A stretch of DNA of 64,000 nt from Gigaspora rosea (GCA_003550325.1 QKWP01000122.1:175202-239201); one strand, 5' to 3'. Counted from the stretch's first letter, positions 32,003-43,741 are shown. Notes: generated from the letters alone by a model not told the origin. Numbers and translations: made by a program.

Positions 32003-33240
32003 TCATTATGATGTTACAGTATTGTAATAAATAATTGTCTATGATGTGAGACAACATGTTAGTTGAGAGTTTTACGTTGTATAATGTTTATTTAATAAAA
32101 ATAAATAAAATAAAATAAATTGATATATGAAATACAATTACATAAACTAATCAATAAAATTGTCGTCGTGCCATTTGGCACTACCATGTAATTATTTTTT
32201 ATTACTATAGTATCACCATAAATTATTTATACCATTCATATAATATTCAAAATTATAAAAAAAAATCTAGCTATATTATTCAAATTTTTCTTGTAATGAT
32301 CTTGTAAGCAACGCTTTTAGTTTCTCTATAACCTCACACATGTACCTACAAAAGCCAGAATTTATGCTATATAGTAAAGAAAACATTATTATGTTTACCC
32401 TTATAGCTTATGCTATTTCAAAATCGTTCTTGTCATTTCAAGAGCTTCTATATCGAAAAAATTAACATTAGCAAAAAAAAATTGGAACAAAGATAATTAA
32501 AGAATCCAAACTTACCTAATATCTTATTCTATTCAAGTTCAAATCACTACTGTCAATTTTGTATTTAGCCAAGACCCGCATATAAAAAATTATAAGTTCT
32601 TATTTTAAAAAAAAAAAAGATCCCCATTAAGAAAATGAAAACTGGTACCTATTGTTTATCACATTTTCAGAATTTTTGAACATTCAAGCTATTCCAAAAG
32701 CAAAGACTTACAAAAAAAAATTTGTAAGTTCTTAAAAAAAAAAAAAAACTTAAAAAAAAGAATGGAAACTGATACTTATCATTTATTCAGTTCCCAGTTT
32801 CTTTCTCAGATCGCCCAAATCTCTAAACGCATTCTAATTGCTCTGATGAAGCACAACCTGTAAAGAGAAGAAATTATTTGTTTTAAAGCAAAAAAAAAGA
32901 ACCTTTAACACAGAACGTGAAAATAGAACAGGTCCTCGAAATATACATAGATAGATCAGGTCAATTATAGGGTTACTAAAAAAAAAAAGATCTGCAGAAA
33001 AACCTTCAAAAATAAGCAAAAAAATTACTATAAATGGAAAAGACTTGCACAAAAAACCTCAAAAATAAGCAAACTCATACCTGACCTATCTATGTATATT
33101 TCGGGGTCCTAATAGAACTAGCCTTTATTTATATCAATTTCTCAGTTTTTCGCACTAATCATTCAGATCTGAACTTTTAAGCATCCATTTCACGTTTCGA
33201 CCACTTCAATTAAAAAAGACCTACAAAAGAAAAAAAGTTA
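32003..33240. other. AT-rich spacer with donor-like words on the minus strand
   Basis: Several minus-strand AGGTAAGTT / GGTATGAG words (near 32512 and 33082) look like splice donors, but no coding exon could be joined to them. A 27-bp inverted pair (near 32932-32963 and 33083-33110, GAAATATACATAGATAGATC) flanks A-rich sequence. No gene called. Confidence 0.35.
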
Positions 33241-33244
33241 GTTA

Positions 33245-33791
33245 TTGTATTTCTCGAAAATAAGCTACCTTTGAAAATAAGCTACCCCTCTTTTGGTCAA
33301 AAAACTCCAAAACGTCTTTAACCCGAAAATAAGCTACCCACGATTGACAAAAGTCGCTACATAGTAAAGTCTAAATTTTACTAAGCAAATCGATAAAAAT
33401 CGATTAAGTAAACTTATTCAGCAGGTCAAAATACATTTACTTTAAAATTTTCATTAAGGTGGAAAACCTTTTATTAATTGACTTTTGATTTTTACGTTTA
33501 GCGAAAAAATTAAAATTTTTTAAAAAAATATATTCGTCGAATATAAAAATTAAAAGTTAAATAATAAAAACTTCTCCAATCTTAATAAAAATTTTAGAGT
33601 AAGTGTATTTTGATCTGCTAAATAAGTTTACTTAATCGATTTTGATCGATATACATAGTAAAATTTAGACTTTACTATGTAGCAACTTTCTGCGATCGGT
33701 CAAAAATCGATTTTACCTGAAAATAAGCTACCTCCGATTTTTTGTGTAACTTTTTGCCCAAAAAAGGTAGCTTATTTTCGGGAAAATACGG
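33245..33791. mobile_element. AAGCTACC foldback element with TA target
   Basis: 547 bp, flanked by TA. Ends TTGTATTTCTCGAAAATAAG and GCTTATTTTCGGGAAAATAC pair, followed inward by TAGTAAAGTCTAAATTTTAC and its complement, folding around 33535. This is the best-preserved member of the family whose core also forms elements X and Y and whose remnants lie at 12935, 30445 and 36850. Confidence 0.72.
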
Positions 33792-33925
33792 TACCCATTT
33801 TAAATAAAAAAAAGTGCAAAATGAAGAATAAAGTGATACTTTGTTCGACTCATTTTTAAGTTTTCATCCAAAAAAAAATCAGTAAAAAGTCTTTATATAT
33901 ATAATCTAAATAAAGAAAATAAATT

Positions 33926-35562
33926 TGTCGCACCCGCGACATGTCGCACCCCCTGGTTCGGCCAATCAAATTGCTCGATTTTATAGGCAAAAAATTTTTT
34001 TTTTAAAATTAAAAATTTTACATAATAAAGTGTAAAATTTATATAAAATAGCATGCTATATAACGTAAAATTTTATTCTGAACAACTTTTTCTAAGTCAT
34101 AAAGATTGATTGTCTTAGTAAAAAAAACGTTTTATAAGAAAAATCAAAATTTTCCAAAGTTAGCACATATAAAAATTTTTTTTACTAAAACAATCTATCT
34201 TTTTAACTTAGAAAAAGTTATTTAGCATAAAATTTTACATATAATTCTTAAACGTAAAGATAGATTTATATTAGTAAAAAAAAAGTTTTATATGTGCTAA
34301 CGTTCGAAATTTTTGATTTTTCTTATAAAACGTTTTTTTTACTAAAATAATCTATCTTTATGACTTAGAAAAAGTTGTTCAGTAGGGTGTGGCGACTTAG
34401 GGAAGTTAGTAAGTTGTCGCCCCCCAAGTGGCAGGTCTAGGGTTCAAATCCCACTGCCGACGCTTTGGAAAAATAGACCTGTGTTATGGTAACCGTTTCC
34501 TGTCGATCGGTTGGGTATATTACCTGTAGTCCTTGGTTACCATCTCGAATGGGAGCTTTCGGGCGAAGTTGTGTCTGGTGACACAGACAAATCCAAGGAA
34601 CCGGGGAAATGGAAACCCATTTGGAAAGTCCCGAGTAAGGAGGTAGCAACGATCTTCGACGGTGCTACCAGAACTGGAATATCGGAAACCGGAGCTGGAG
34701 AACTGGACAATATGACCTTTGGAGGAGAGGGTCCACCAACCTGGCCGCCGGAGTCATACCGGAGGAAAAGGACCTATGTTCTGGAATTAGGTACCAGGGG
34801 AAGAAAAACCATAGTAGCACCTAATACTGGGTAGATCAACCCTTCCGGGCCAACTGGTTTGGAAGTTTGGAGCACCCGCTAATGGACCGGTAGGAAAATA
34901 ATGGTGGGTACCGGGGTCGGTGTGAACCTTACAAAAGCAGAAGTAGGTAATGGTAGCGGTTAGGTACCCCCTGACTGCAAGTTGCTTGCCTCGGTGAGTG
35001 CGTAAGTTACCGAAGTGTAGGTAATACCTGTGTGGGACAGGGACTGCTCTACCAAGTTTACCCGCGAGGATAAATTAGTCCTAAGGGGATGTAGGTAGCA
35101 TCCGGGACTGTCTTCGACTGACTAATGTATCGGAGGGCTGTACCGGTGATCACAAGTAGGATTAACATGCGAAGCGTTGGACCAGAGGGTTTAAATAGGC
35201 AATCCCCTAGTTGGGTTGTAGGTATGGCAACTAGTGTAGAACCTTTGGGCGGACTACTTAAATTAGACAACCAAAAGTTGTACGTGGCTAGTTGTACTCT
35301 CATTCAATGTAACTCAATTGTGAGTGCGCCCAAAGAGGCGCCCTTGATCCACAGGCTTGATTAAATAAACTCTCACCCAAAGCGGGAACTTTAACACAAA
35401 AAAAAAAAAAGAAAAAGTTGTTCAGAATAAAATTTTACGTTATATATTTTGATATCGCTTATTTATTTTTATATTTTACTAGTAAAATTTTGAATTTTTA
35501 AAAAATAAAATTTTTTGCCTACAAAATCGTGCGATTTGATTGGCTGAATCGGGGGTGCGACA
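33926..35562. mobile_element. GTCGCACC foldback element split by a retroposon
   Basis: The outer ends AAATTTGTCGCACCC and GGGGGTGCGACAAATTT pair, followed by GGCCAATCAAATTGCTCGAT and its partner ATCGTGCGATTTGATTGGC. The inner parts (34070-34380) contain CTAAGTCATAAAGAT / ATCTTTATGACTTAG inverted words. A B-type retroposon sits at 34383-35410. Removing it leaves an AT-rich foldback of about 0.6 kb. Confidence 0.65.
34383..35410 (+). mobile_element. tRNA-headed retroposon, B-type copy (full length)
   Basis: 1,028 bp, flanked by the 15-bp duplication GAAAAAGTTGTTCAG (34368-34382 and 35411-35425). The head GGGTGTGGCGACTTAGGG leads to a perfect B box GGTTCAAATCC (34441-34451). The body is clearly related to the A copies (GTGTGGGACAGGGAC near 35030; AACCAAAAGTTG near 35268) but with many differences. 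A-tail at 35398-35410. Short frames (34511-34834, 35125-35364) are not shared with the A copies. Confidence 0.87.
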
Positions 35563-36378
35563 AATTTCTATTCCCATCTAAATAATCCTTATCAGTTATA
35601 TCTATTAAATAAATGTGAATAAATAATTTGATAAAGCATTATAAAATTACTTACTATATAAGCACGAACCAGACGAAGATGTATAACTCTAAGAACTTAA
35701 GTATCTTATTTTTTACTACAAGTATAAAAAAAGTATAAATTCAAAACTTTAAATCGATTTTATAAATTGTACTTGCTAAAAAGCTTTACCTAAGAAAACT
35801 AAATTTCAGATTTAAAGTTATATTTTAACAACTTATTCTTTAACGACTTGGTTCTAAAAACTGTTCTTTAGCAAAATGAATCATATTAAGTTTAATTATA
35901 AAAGTGTTTTGCTCATACTTTTCCACTATTTGATCCAAGTTCATTGTCTTTAAAATTCCAAAAAGTTGGTAAAGTGTTTGCAAAGTGCTTCTGCTAATAA
36001 TTTTCTATCTTCTGATCCAAGTCATTTTCTCTATTAAGAAAAGTTTTTAGGATATTTAATTTATACTGATCTTTTTTTACAAAAGATACTTAAAGAGTTA
36101 AAGAACATTATAATACAGTTTAAAAAACTTTATTATGTGAAACTATAAATTGCTAATTGACGATATGGTTTTTTATAGTAAGGGTTACTTTAAAAAATTT
36201 TTATGTTGTGTAACCCAGTGATCTTTAAGCCAATCAAATCAAATGTTCACCATGCTCAATTAAGTAAAGTTTTTCAGTGCAACGAAATACACTTACCGTA
36301 AAAATTTCATGGCATTTGGGCAACTTTTTATTAGTACATTTTTCAATTTTCAAAAACTTTAACAATCTAAAAATAACA
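35563..36378. other. AT-rich spacer, nothing recognised
   Basis: No frame or boundary. TTTTATTAGTACATTTTTCA near 36330 is a weak remnant of the AAGCTACC family. Confidence 0.4.
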
Positions 36379-36381
36379 TAA

Positions 36382-36531
36382 GGGGAGTAACAAAAATCAG
36401 TTGATTTTTTAGGGGGGGAGGGGGGTAAAAAAAGTTAAAATTATATATAAGAACCTGACTATTTATATATTAAGGAAGAGGAGGGGGTAGGCCTCTGATA
36501 AAAAATAATCAGGTGATTAATAACACTGCCC
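36382..36531. mobile_element. Harbinger-like MITE, TAA target duplication
   Basis: 150 bp, flanked by TAA, nearly identical by eye to 25749-25900, with the same GGGGAGTAACAAAAATCA and AATAACACTGCCC ends and G-tracts. The close match suggests recent movement. Confidence 0.78.
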
Positions 36532-36585
36532 TAAGCTACTCCCACATTTTTTTGTGTAACTTTTTGGCCAAAAAGGGGATAGCTA

Positions 36586-36833
36586 AAGCCAGATGCATTT
36601 ATATGTTTTTGATTTAATTAAAATTAGGGTAAGGTTAGTTAGGGGTTAGAGTTAGAGCTTGACTTATAAGTAAATTGGTTTCCCAACATTTTTTATTAAT
36701 GCTCCTAGACAGGTTTAGACACACATTTTTTGTATTTTCGGCGTTTTTCACTTTTTTTCTTTGTTTTTGTCTTGTTGGGCTAATCCGTAAAGACAATTTT
36801 ATTGGTTTTATATCACATAAATGCACCTGGCTT
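36586..36833. mobile_element. MITE with AAGCCAGATGCATTTAT ends, TA target
   Basis: 248 bp, flanked by TA. Ends AAGCCAGATGCATTTAT and ATAAATGCACCTGGCTT. The interior has GCTCCTAGACAGGTTTAGAC and TTTTTGTCTTGTTGGGCTAA, also found in inverted order near 6080-6180. It splits a remnant of the AAGCTACC foldback. A minus frame of 63 codons inside is not credible. Confidence 0.7.
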
Positions 36834-36879
36834 TAGATGGCCCCCAAAAAGAGTAGCTTATTTTTGGACAAATACAGTA

Positions 36880-37108
36880 AAGGTTTCTTGTGCTGCGATC
36901 AAAAAAGAGAATATAAGGATCTGCAAATCCACTGTTACATAAAGTATTATAGTTTATAATACTTTGTATAACAGTGAGTTGCAAATCCTTATATTCTCTT
37001 CATTGATTCCAAGTATCTTGAGATCTACCAGACAATTTTAATGATCTAACTACCATTAGAATCAGAAGAACCTCCTCTACAACTTTCAATTAGGGCACAA
37101 GAAACCTT
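36880..37108. mobile_element. MITE with AAGGTTTCTTGTGC ends, TA target
   Basis: 229 bp, flanked by TA. Ends AAGGTTTCTTGTGC and GCACAAGAAACCTT are perfect. The inside holds a long near-perfect hairpin (36911-37000, AGAGAATATAAGGATCTGCA and complement). Confidence 0.78.
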
Positions 37109-37199
37109 TATTTAATAGAATCTTCTTTAATCTTTAAAGAGTTTTTAACTAATCCATATGCTCTGATTTTTGAAATTTATAAATAAAGCTTATTTTTTT

Positions 37200-37905
37200 T
37201 AAAACTTTAAAGTTAAATAATTTTTGATCTACTGGTCCGTTTTAAATATTTTTACTACCAAAATGTTCGTCTCTTTGAGACGATTCCAATAAGCTCAAAA
37301 TCATTAAAACCCAATTACAGGATCATGAAAAAATGCGCTGTCAAATAAGTGATGCACCTGTAGGGTGAGGAAATTGGTTAGACCTATGTCTAACCAATTT
37401 CTTCACCCTATAGGTAGGGATGGCAAAGTCCTTAAGTCCGGGACTTTGGGACCTGGTTTTGGGACCTGGTCTTTAAAGACTAGGTCCCAATTTTAGGACC
37501 TAGGTCCATAGGTCCACAATAGGTCCTAATATAGAACTTAAAAATATTATTAATAAAACAGTAAACAAAGAATTTTAATTGGTTAGAAAGTATTAGAACT
37601 AAGTCCAAGGACTTAATCCTATTAGTCGAGCATAAATTCTGGGACTTATTATATGAGGACCTGGTCCTTAGGTCCGTGTGATAGGACTTACAAGTCCTAG
37701 GACCAAGACCGGACCTGAACTGACTTTACCATCCCTACCTATAGGTGCGTCACTTATTTGATAGCGCATTTTTTCATGATCCTGTGATTGGATTTTAATG
37801 ATTTTGAGCTCGTTGGAATCGTCTCAAAGAGATGAACATTTTGGTAGTAAAAATATTTAAAACAGACCAGTAGATCAAAAATTATTTAACTTTAAAGTTT
37901 TAAAA
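37200..37905. mobile_element. GTCTC-core foldback element with a nested hAT MITE
   Basis: The outer arms (37200-37340 and 37760-37905) carry TTTTTGATCTACTGGTCCG, TACTACCAAAATGTTCG, TCTCTTTGAGACGATTCC and ACAGGATCATGAAAAAATGC with their complements. The inner arms contain AAATAAGTGATGCACCT. The MITE 37415-37737 sits near the centre. Confidence 0.7.
37415..37737. mobile_element. hAT-like MITE, 8-bp duplication CCTATAGG
   Basis: 323 bp. Ends TAGGGATGGCAAAGTCC and GACTTTACCATCCCTA, flanked by CCTATAGG (37407-37414, 37738-37745). GGACCTGGTC / AGGACCTAGGTCC words fill both sides. The ends resemble the TAGG-type ends at 25318. Confidence 0.82.
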
Positions 37906-38350
37906 AAAATAAGCTCTACTTATAAATTCCAAAAATCGGAGCATATGCATATTATTGCTTGGGATGAGTCAGTTATTTGACTTAAAGAATATACAGTAGT
38001 AAAGAATTGACTAACTTTAAGAAAGATTCTTTTCCAACTACTTGGAGTTAAGATCTAAAACTTTAAATTAAAAGATTATTAAATATGCTAAAAAATATAT
38101 ATTTAAAATTTAAAGAAAGGTTTATATGTATATTGTTAAATAAATTTAATTTAACTGATTTTTTTGTATAAATTTATATATAAAATTGGACGAGTCAATT
38201 CATTTGATTTATAAGTAACAGCACTCATTAGAACATGTCTTGTGACTGATATAGGTACATGGCTTTAAACAACTCTTAAAAAAAATAGCTTATTATGAGG
38301 CAAATATGGTATATTAATAATAATTATAATAAAAAAAAGAAAATTACTAC
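37906..38350. other. AT-rich spacer, nothing recognised
   Basis: CATGGCTTTAAACAACTC and a TAGCTTATTATGAGGCAAATATGGTA end near 38290 are remnants of families at 36586 and 33245. Confidence 0.4.
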
Positions 38351-38353
38351 AAA

Positions 38354-38644
38354 TCACCACTGGTGATCATCACAAAATAAACAAAACAAACTAAATAAAA
38401 ATTAATCTCTTTAATATTAGGGTAAGGGTGAGAACTGGGATGGGGCAGGGGGTCAAAATTTTATGAAGAATTTTTTTTTTGCATAAAAAAAAGTAGTTTC
38501 ATAGGCAAAATTTTAGGTTAGAAGCAATTTTAGGAATTTTTTAAAAATTTTTTGTTTTTGTTACACAAAAATTGATCTACATGTTACACCTGATCCTGAA
38601 TTTTAATTGGTAAATTGAACACCGGTGATGATCACCGGTGGTGA
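38354..38644. mobile_element. MITE with TCACCACTGGTGATCATCAC ends
   Basis: About 291 bp. Ends TCACCACTGGTGATCATCAC and GTGATGATCACCGGTGGTGA are inverted with one mismatch, and each end is itself palindromic. The interior (TAATATTAGGGTAAGGGTGA ... TACATGTTACACCTGATCCT) is shared in inverted order with 60223-60565, whose ends are different. Confidence 0.65.
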
Positions 38645-40260
38645 TAAATAGCAAACTTCTAAAAAAAATTGTAAAATAAATAAAAAATTAGTGCTTTATA
38701 ATATTAATGCTAATATTCATACATTATTAGTTAGCAGTAGCATTTAACATTAATTATAATAATCGTAATAAACTATTGTAAAGTTAGTTTTATATGATTG
38801 TAATTAGTGTTTATATGTTAATTAGTGCATTTTAATTTATAAATATAAATATGTATCTTCTCCCAAAATACAAAGCTTTGAGCGAATATATCTCTAACCA
38901 ACTTTATGAAATTTATTTTATTTGGATTGTAATAGTATTATAATATTCAAATAAAAAAAAATTTCATTGGGCGCTCAAAAGGTTAAATTTAACGTTTGAC
39001 ACGTTATTTAATCGGCCTCCGGACACAGGCCGGAAGAGATCGAAAGTAATCATCAACCATGTAAACATCGATTCTGATTGTGGTCCAAACTATATTCAAA
39101 TTTGATTGAAATAATTTTATTTAGTCAATAAAATCCATCCGCATCAAGAACAAAGGTTACGCTCTATTATTTCCTTATTTGAAAAGCACACCATAAAAAT
39201 TTACAATGAGAAAATGGATTAAAAAAAAAAGAAAAACCCGGAAAAAACAAGAAATTCGGAAAGCTATTATTAGGACAAGAACAATTCGTCTTTGTCTACA
39301 CGGAATATCAAGAATGAGTCAGGTAATTACAAACCATAGTATAAAGACATCCCTTGTAGTCAAATTTGGGTTCATTGTGGTTTAGTTCCGTAAATTTTAT
39401 AGTTCTTTCAAGTTCATTGTTATACGAACTTGAAAAGCAAGTTTTTCGGGAGAAACATTAATTTCATTGTGAAAAATTGCATTGTTACAAAAATTATTTA
39501 GTTAAACTTTTAATGATTGTTTGTTTAAAGGATTTTATGTTCATATTTAAGATAGTGATAAGATACGTTGATACGAAAAATTTATTCATAAAATCATATA
39601 ATAATTAATTAATAAAAAAACATATTAAGACCAAAAATTGAATTAGAGACAAAAGATTGAGAAACAATCTAAACTTGGATGGTAGATTCTTTTGTATAAA
39701 CATTGGACAGGTTCAATGAAAAAGTGATTCATGCTATGGTAAACAAGAATTGTAAGTACGTACGTATATATCGTTTAAACACAAAGTCAATAAAGAAGTC
39801 AATAAAAAGTCAATTAAAATACCGGTTTTTTTTTTTTTAAAATATCTGAAATGTAAGAATTTAAAAAAAATAATTATTGTTTTTGCAGGAGTTCTAGGCA
39901 CAATCTTCCCGGATGATAATCCGGTCCGTGAAACGTCAATCTTCAGACACGTTTTATAAGAAGTAGGTATCGTAGGTACCGTATGTTTAGGAAACATTTT
40001 TAACAGTTAATTACTTGTATAACAAGTTATACGACTAAAAAAATTCCGGATTGTTAAGCACATAAAGAGGATGCCATAATAACATTTTTTAAGAATGGGA
40101 GAACTCGGGATTTACTAATTAAAAAAAGACCTGGAAGAGAATGTCATTGTTTATGCCTTCTAAATATATAATTAGAAGAAAGATTTGACACATACAAAGA
40201 TATAAAACGCATATATTTGAATAACATATTCCAACAAAGGTTGACAGATTTTATGGATTT
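38645..40260. other. AT-rich spacer; possible but unproven short exons
   Basis: A CGGCCTccggacacAGGCCG hairpin lies at 39013-39032. A plus frame 39205-39384 starts with a very basic (Lys/Arg) segment and could end at a GTAATT donor near 39322; TTTTTGCAG near 39888 could be an acceptor. No homologous domain is visible and the pieces cannot be joined with confidence, so no gene is called. Confidence 0.3.
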
Positions 40261-40265
40261 TAAGG

Positions 40266-40390
40266 ATTAAAAATGGATAATCGTTAGATTTATTGAGAAT
40301 TAGAATGAATAGAATGAAGCGAAAATTGATGCATGATTATAAACAGGAAGAGATTCTAGTTACATTTTTCATGTTTCGAATAATAACAAG
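40266..40390 (+). repeat. Direct repeat R1 flanking the Fanzor region
   Basis: ATGGATAATCGTTAGATTTA, TTGAGAATTAGAATGAATAG and TAAACAGG-AGAGATTCT occur here and again at 43588-43741 in the same order and orientation. The second copy has insertions of AT words. Confidence 0.7.
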
Positions 40391-40867
40391 TTATCCGGAA
40401 AACTTTTATGATGAAATTATTTCTTGTTATTTTTTTCATGTGTTACGATGTAAACATGTTTATTCAAATTAAAACTCAGCCGATAACCCCTACTCATAAA
40501 TTGCATTATTGGGCAAAATTACCGTCATTCACCAAATTTTGCCAATAAATGAATTATCAAAGCAACATTTTTGAAAAATAAAATTATTTTAGCAATTAAA
40601 TTTAATTAAGTTTCTAGGTTAAATATAAATTTACAAATTTTAACAGCTTATAAATTTGACAATTTGCAATATATCATACACTATTATAAATTGGTGAATT
40701 CCTTGAACGCAATAGATTTAGTGGATCAGATGGATTGAATCGACTAATAGATAAAAATATTTAATCAATTAGCATAGCTATTATATAGCTAAAACTCCAT
40801 CGAGCAAATCTCTAACGGACATAATTACCAATTCCTCCATTTTAGAATTAGGCGATTTCTAAAGTTC
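40391..40867. other. AT-rich spacer, nothing recognised
   Basis: A GGGCAAAATT / AATTTTGCC inverted word pair near 40510-40545. No gene. Confidence 0.4.
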
Positions 40868-42385
40868 GCATGTACGTTGGAATTTGGTATTATATAGTTT
40901 GCGAAAACCAAGATGCATCATTTGAATGACTTAATGAAAGTAAATCAATCGCACTTGATAAACTTGATAACCATTGTTTTCTTGACCAGTCTGTGATTTG
41001 AGAATATTTTTTATTAATGTTTTGATAGAATAATGTTTGACTTGTTTCAAAATATTGAGAATTAAATTTGGTTTTTCTTGATCATGTATTTATATTTATT
41101 TCAAACAAAAGAGACAAAAGAACATTATTTATGTTATTATTACCTATTAGAGCTATTAATGGTCAAAATAGCTAGCAACAATTGCAAATTAGCAATCGTC
41201 TACGTGACTGGGCTCATTTTTAGTTTTGAACTCTAATACAATTCGTAATTGGTTTTTTTATAAAAATAACGACACTTATATTTATAAAAAGCATAGACGA
41301 ATCTGACTTGTACTAAGGTTATCACAGATAAATTCAAAAGTTGACAAACAAAAATTTCGTATTTTAGCAAAAAACCAATATAGCTAGCTATTTGTAGCAA
41401 TTTGCTAGAAATTATTTTAAATGCTACGAACAACTGGACACTCTGTATTAGAGTCCAGAATTATTTTGAATTATTGAAAAATAACAAATTTCCGAAATCG
41501 CATAAGTCTAGACACTCTACAGCATTCTTGATAAGTCAATTGTCATTTATTGATGATGACAGTGATTAACCATTCTTAGGATGTTCTCAAGCGCCTAGAT
41601 CAATTGCCGCTTCTCATTACGTTGCTTTTTATATTAGAAACTTTTATCATTAATAATAAAAAATCCCAAAGAAACCCAAAGGCATACCATGCCAATATTT
41701 ATTATCTTCTAACTTTTATGTCAAATACGACAATTTCTTTTTTACTAAAAAAATTTTTTGTATTCAAATATTTCATTATTGTTTGCGTTGGTTTTGTTTA
41801 AAGTTAAAGTTGCGAATATTGCTGCTGTAACAACACATGAATATTTGTAAAGTCCATAAAAGAGAAGTTGAGACACTTGGTGTTGCCGAAGTTACATTTA
41901 TTTGTTAAAGTGTTGCCGAAGGAGTTATATTTGTTTATTGAATAATTGGAAGTTGCTTGAGAACACCCTTAATAAGCCAACAATTGTTATTTATTGTGAT
42001 TAATTATTAAATGACACAAAATATAAGCGTAGTCAGATAAAAAAAATATAGATTTAAGTGATTTCATGAATTTGTTATTTTTCAATAAGCCTGGGTCTAA
42101 TAGGTAATAATAACATAAATATTGTCTTTTGCCTCTTTTGTTTGAAATAAAAAAAATTTAATTAGTTTTTCCGAAGGATACTTTAAATCAACGCTATTCT
42201 ATCGAAACAAGTCACCAATTATTTGAAATTACATTAATATTACTGATGAAATCAATTGTGTTGTTCGACCAAGTTGCAGAATGGTTCGAGAAAGCTATGA
42301 TTACATTTACCTTCATTAAGTCACTCAAATGATGCATCCTGGTTTTCGCAGACTATATACGATAATATCAAATTCCAACGTAAAT
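40868..42385. repeat. Large imperfect inverted repeat beside the Fanzor relic
   Basis: Left pieces ACGTTGGAATTTGG (40874), GATGCATCATTTGAATGACT (40912) and ATGTTATTATTACCTATTAG (41131) return inverted at 42382, 42340 and 42097, giving a centre near 41627. Another pair (TGTTCTCAAGCGCC near 41582 and CTTGAGAACACCC near 41956) is offset by later changes. The right arm ends within a few bases of the Fanzor frame. Frames inside are short and not convincing. Confidence 0.65.
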
Positions 42386-42390
42386 CATCT

Positions 42391-43520
42391 AAAACGTCAA
42401 TTAAAATTCGTGTATACTTTAATAAAGCGCAAAAAGAATTATTAAAGCAGTGGGTAGGTTGTGCCCGATTAGTTTACAATATGGTGGTGGTAAATTATAA
42501 ACGAAATCATAGCAAGACTTAAGCAGTTCTTTTTTCGTATTAAAACAACGAAAGATGAGTTTTCATGGATTGATGAAGTGTAACTATAGCCCGTGACGAA
42601 GTTATAAAACGTTGCGAAAGCAAAATAAACCACCAAAAGCATGTTACATTTTATATTTTATCGTTATTATTATTATTATATAATATATTCTTACATATTA
42701 TTGTTATTATTATTATATATTCTTGTGTGTTATCGTTACTATTATTATATGATATATTCTTTTATATAGATTATAACTATCCGACCTCTGTATTGTCACG
42801 AATCACTTCGCTTCTATCCTCGATTGTTACATAACAAACAAATAATTAAAAGTAACCCAAGAAAACTTCCACCATGAAAATCGACGAAAAAATAACAAAT
42901 GACCAAATATAGAAGGAAAGGTTTTATTAACTTTTTAAATTATCCTATCATAAAAAATTAAAGCAATGAACTTTTATCTGGGTCTATGACAAAGAAGTCT
43001 GCGAAAATCAAGCAGACTTTATTCATATAGCTGTTATAGACCCTGGACTCACCGACAATTACAGAATTAGAAGCGGAAACATTGGTGACAATGATATAAA
43101 TCGTATTTTCCGGCTAGGTCATGTTCTTGACAATCTAATTTCCCGTACCACAAAGGCACCAGCCAAAAAGAAACAGGTGTGCTCAATCCCGATTAAGAAA
43201 TCGAATCAAAATCTCAATTCGTGAAGTACACAAAAAAATTAGCACTATTTTTAGCTCGTACTTTCGATTTGACAGTAAACAAATGTCACGTAGAAAAAAG
43301 AAAGAAAGACTAATTAGTAAGACTGTCAGAAAAATGTTAAGGCGGGTACATGCGAGCTTTAGAAATCGGTTAATTTCGAAAATGGATGAATTTGAAAAGT
43401 GATAATTACATTACGTCCGTCCGTTTCAGAAGTAAAACATGCAGTCATATTAAAAAGGGTTTAGCAGGAAATCAGGTGTTTAATGCAATAGGCGTGGACT
43501 TCAAATTAATAGAGATTTAA
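42391..43520 (+). pseudogene. Fanzor/TnpB-like RNA-guided nuclease, decayed
   Basis: Reading through stops and shifts gives, in order: an N-terminal TnpB signature (IRVYFNKAQKELLKQWVGCA then RLVYN, 42391-42520), FRIKTTKDEFSWIDEV (about 42525-42585), an AT-rich insertion (about 42650-42930), the RuvC-I motif AVIDPGLT (Asp about 43038), GDNDINRIFRLGHVLDNLIS, a Lys/Arg-rich stretch (43150-43400), and a C-terminal zinc-ribbon remnant SKTCSH...GNQVFN...GVDF in which most cysteines are gone. The family (eukaryotic Fanzor, bacterial TnpB of IS200/IS605 and IS607) cuts DNA guided by an RNA from the transposon end. There is no recombinase gene nearby. At least seven stops or shifts show that it is dead. 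Confidence 0.82.
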
Positions 43521-43587
43521 ATGGCGCCAAAAATCCAATTTCATAATCAACAAAAAAAGATTTATTAGGTTTATTTAGATTTATTAA

Positions 43588-43741
43588 GAATTAAAATGGA
43601 TAATCGTTAGATTTATTGAGAATTAGAATGAATAGAATGAAATGAAAAATTTGATACACGATGATAAACAGGGTAGAGATTCTCACATTTTTACAATAAT
43701 AAATATTATTATATATTTCATACATATTTCGAATAATAAGA
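43588..43741 (+). repeat. Direct repeat R2 flanking the Fanzor region
   Basis: Second copy of R1 (40266-40390), about 3.3 kb downstream. The two bracket the inverted repeat and the Fanzor relic, so they could mark an old composite unit or a segmental duplication. Confidence 0.7.

Noticed and set aside
39205-39384. Short basic frame with a possible donor and a distant acceptor at 39888
   Set aside because: No domain and no second exon in a matching phase; kept only as a note in the region entry.
40266-43741. LTR retrotransposon bounded by the direct repeats R1 and R2
   Set aside because: The repeats lack TG...CA ends and a flanking duplication, and no gag, protease, integrase or LTR-type RT lies between them.
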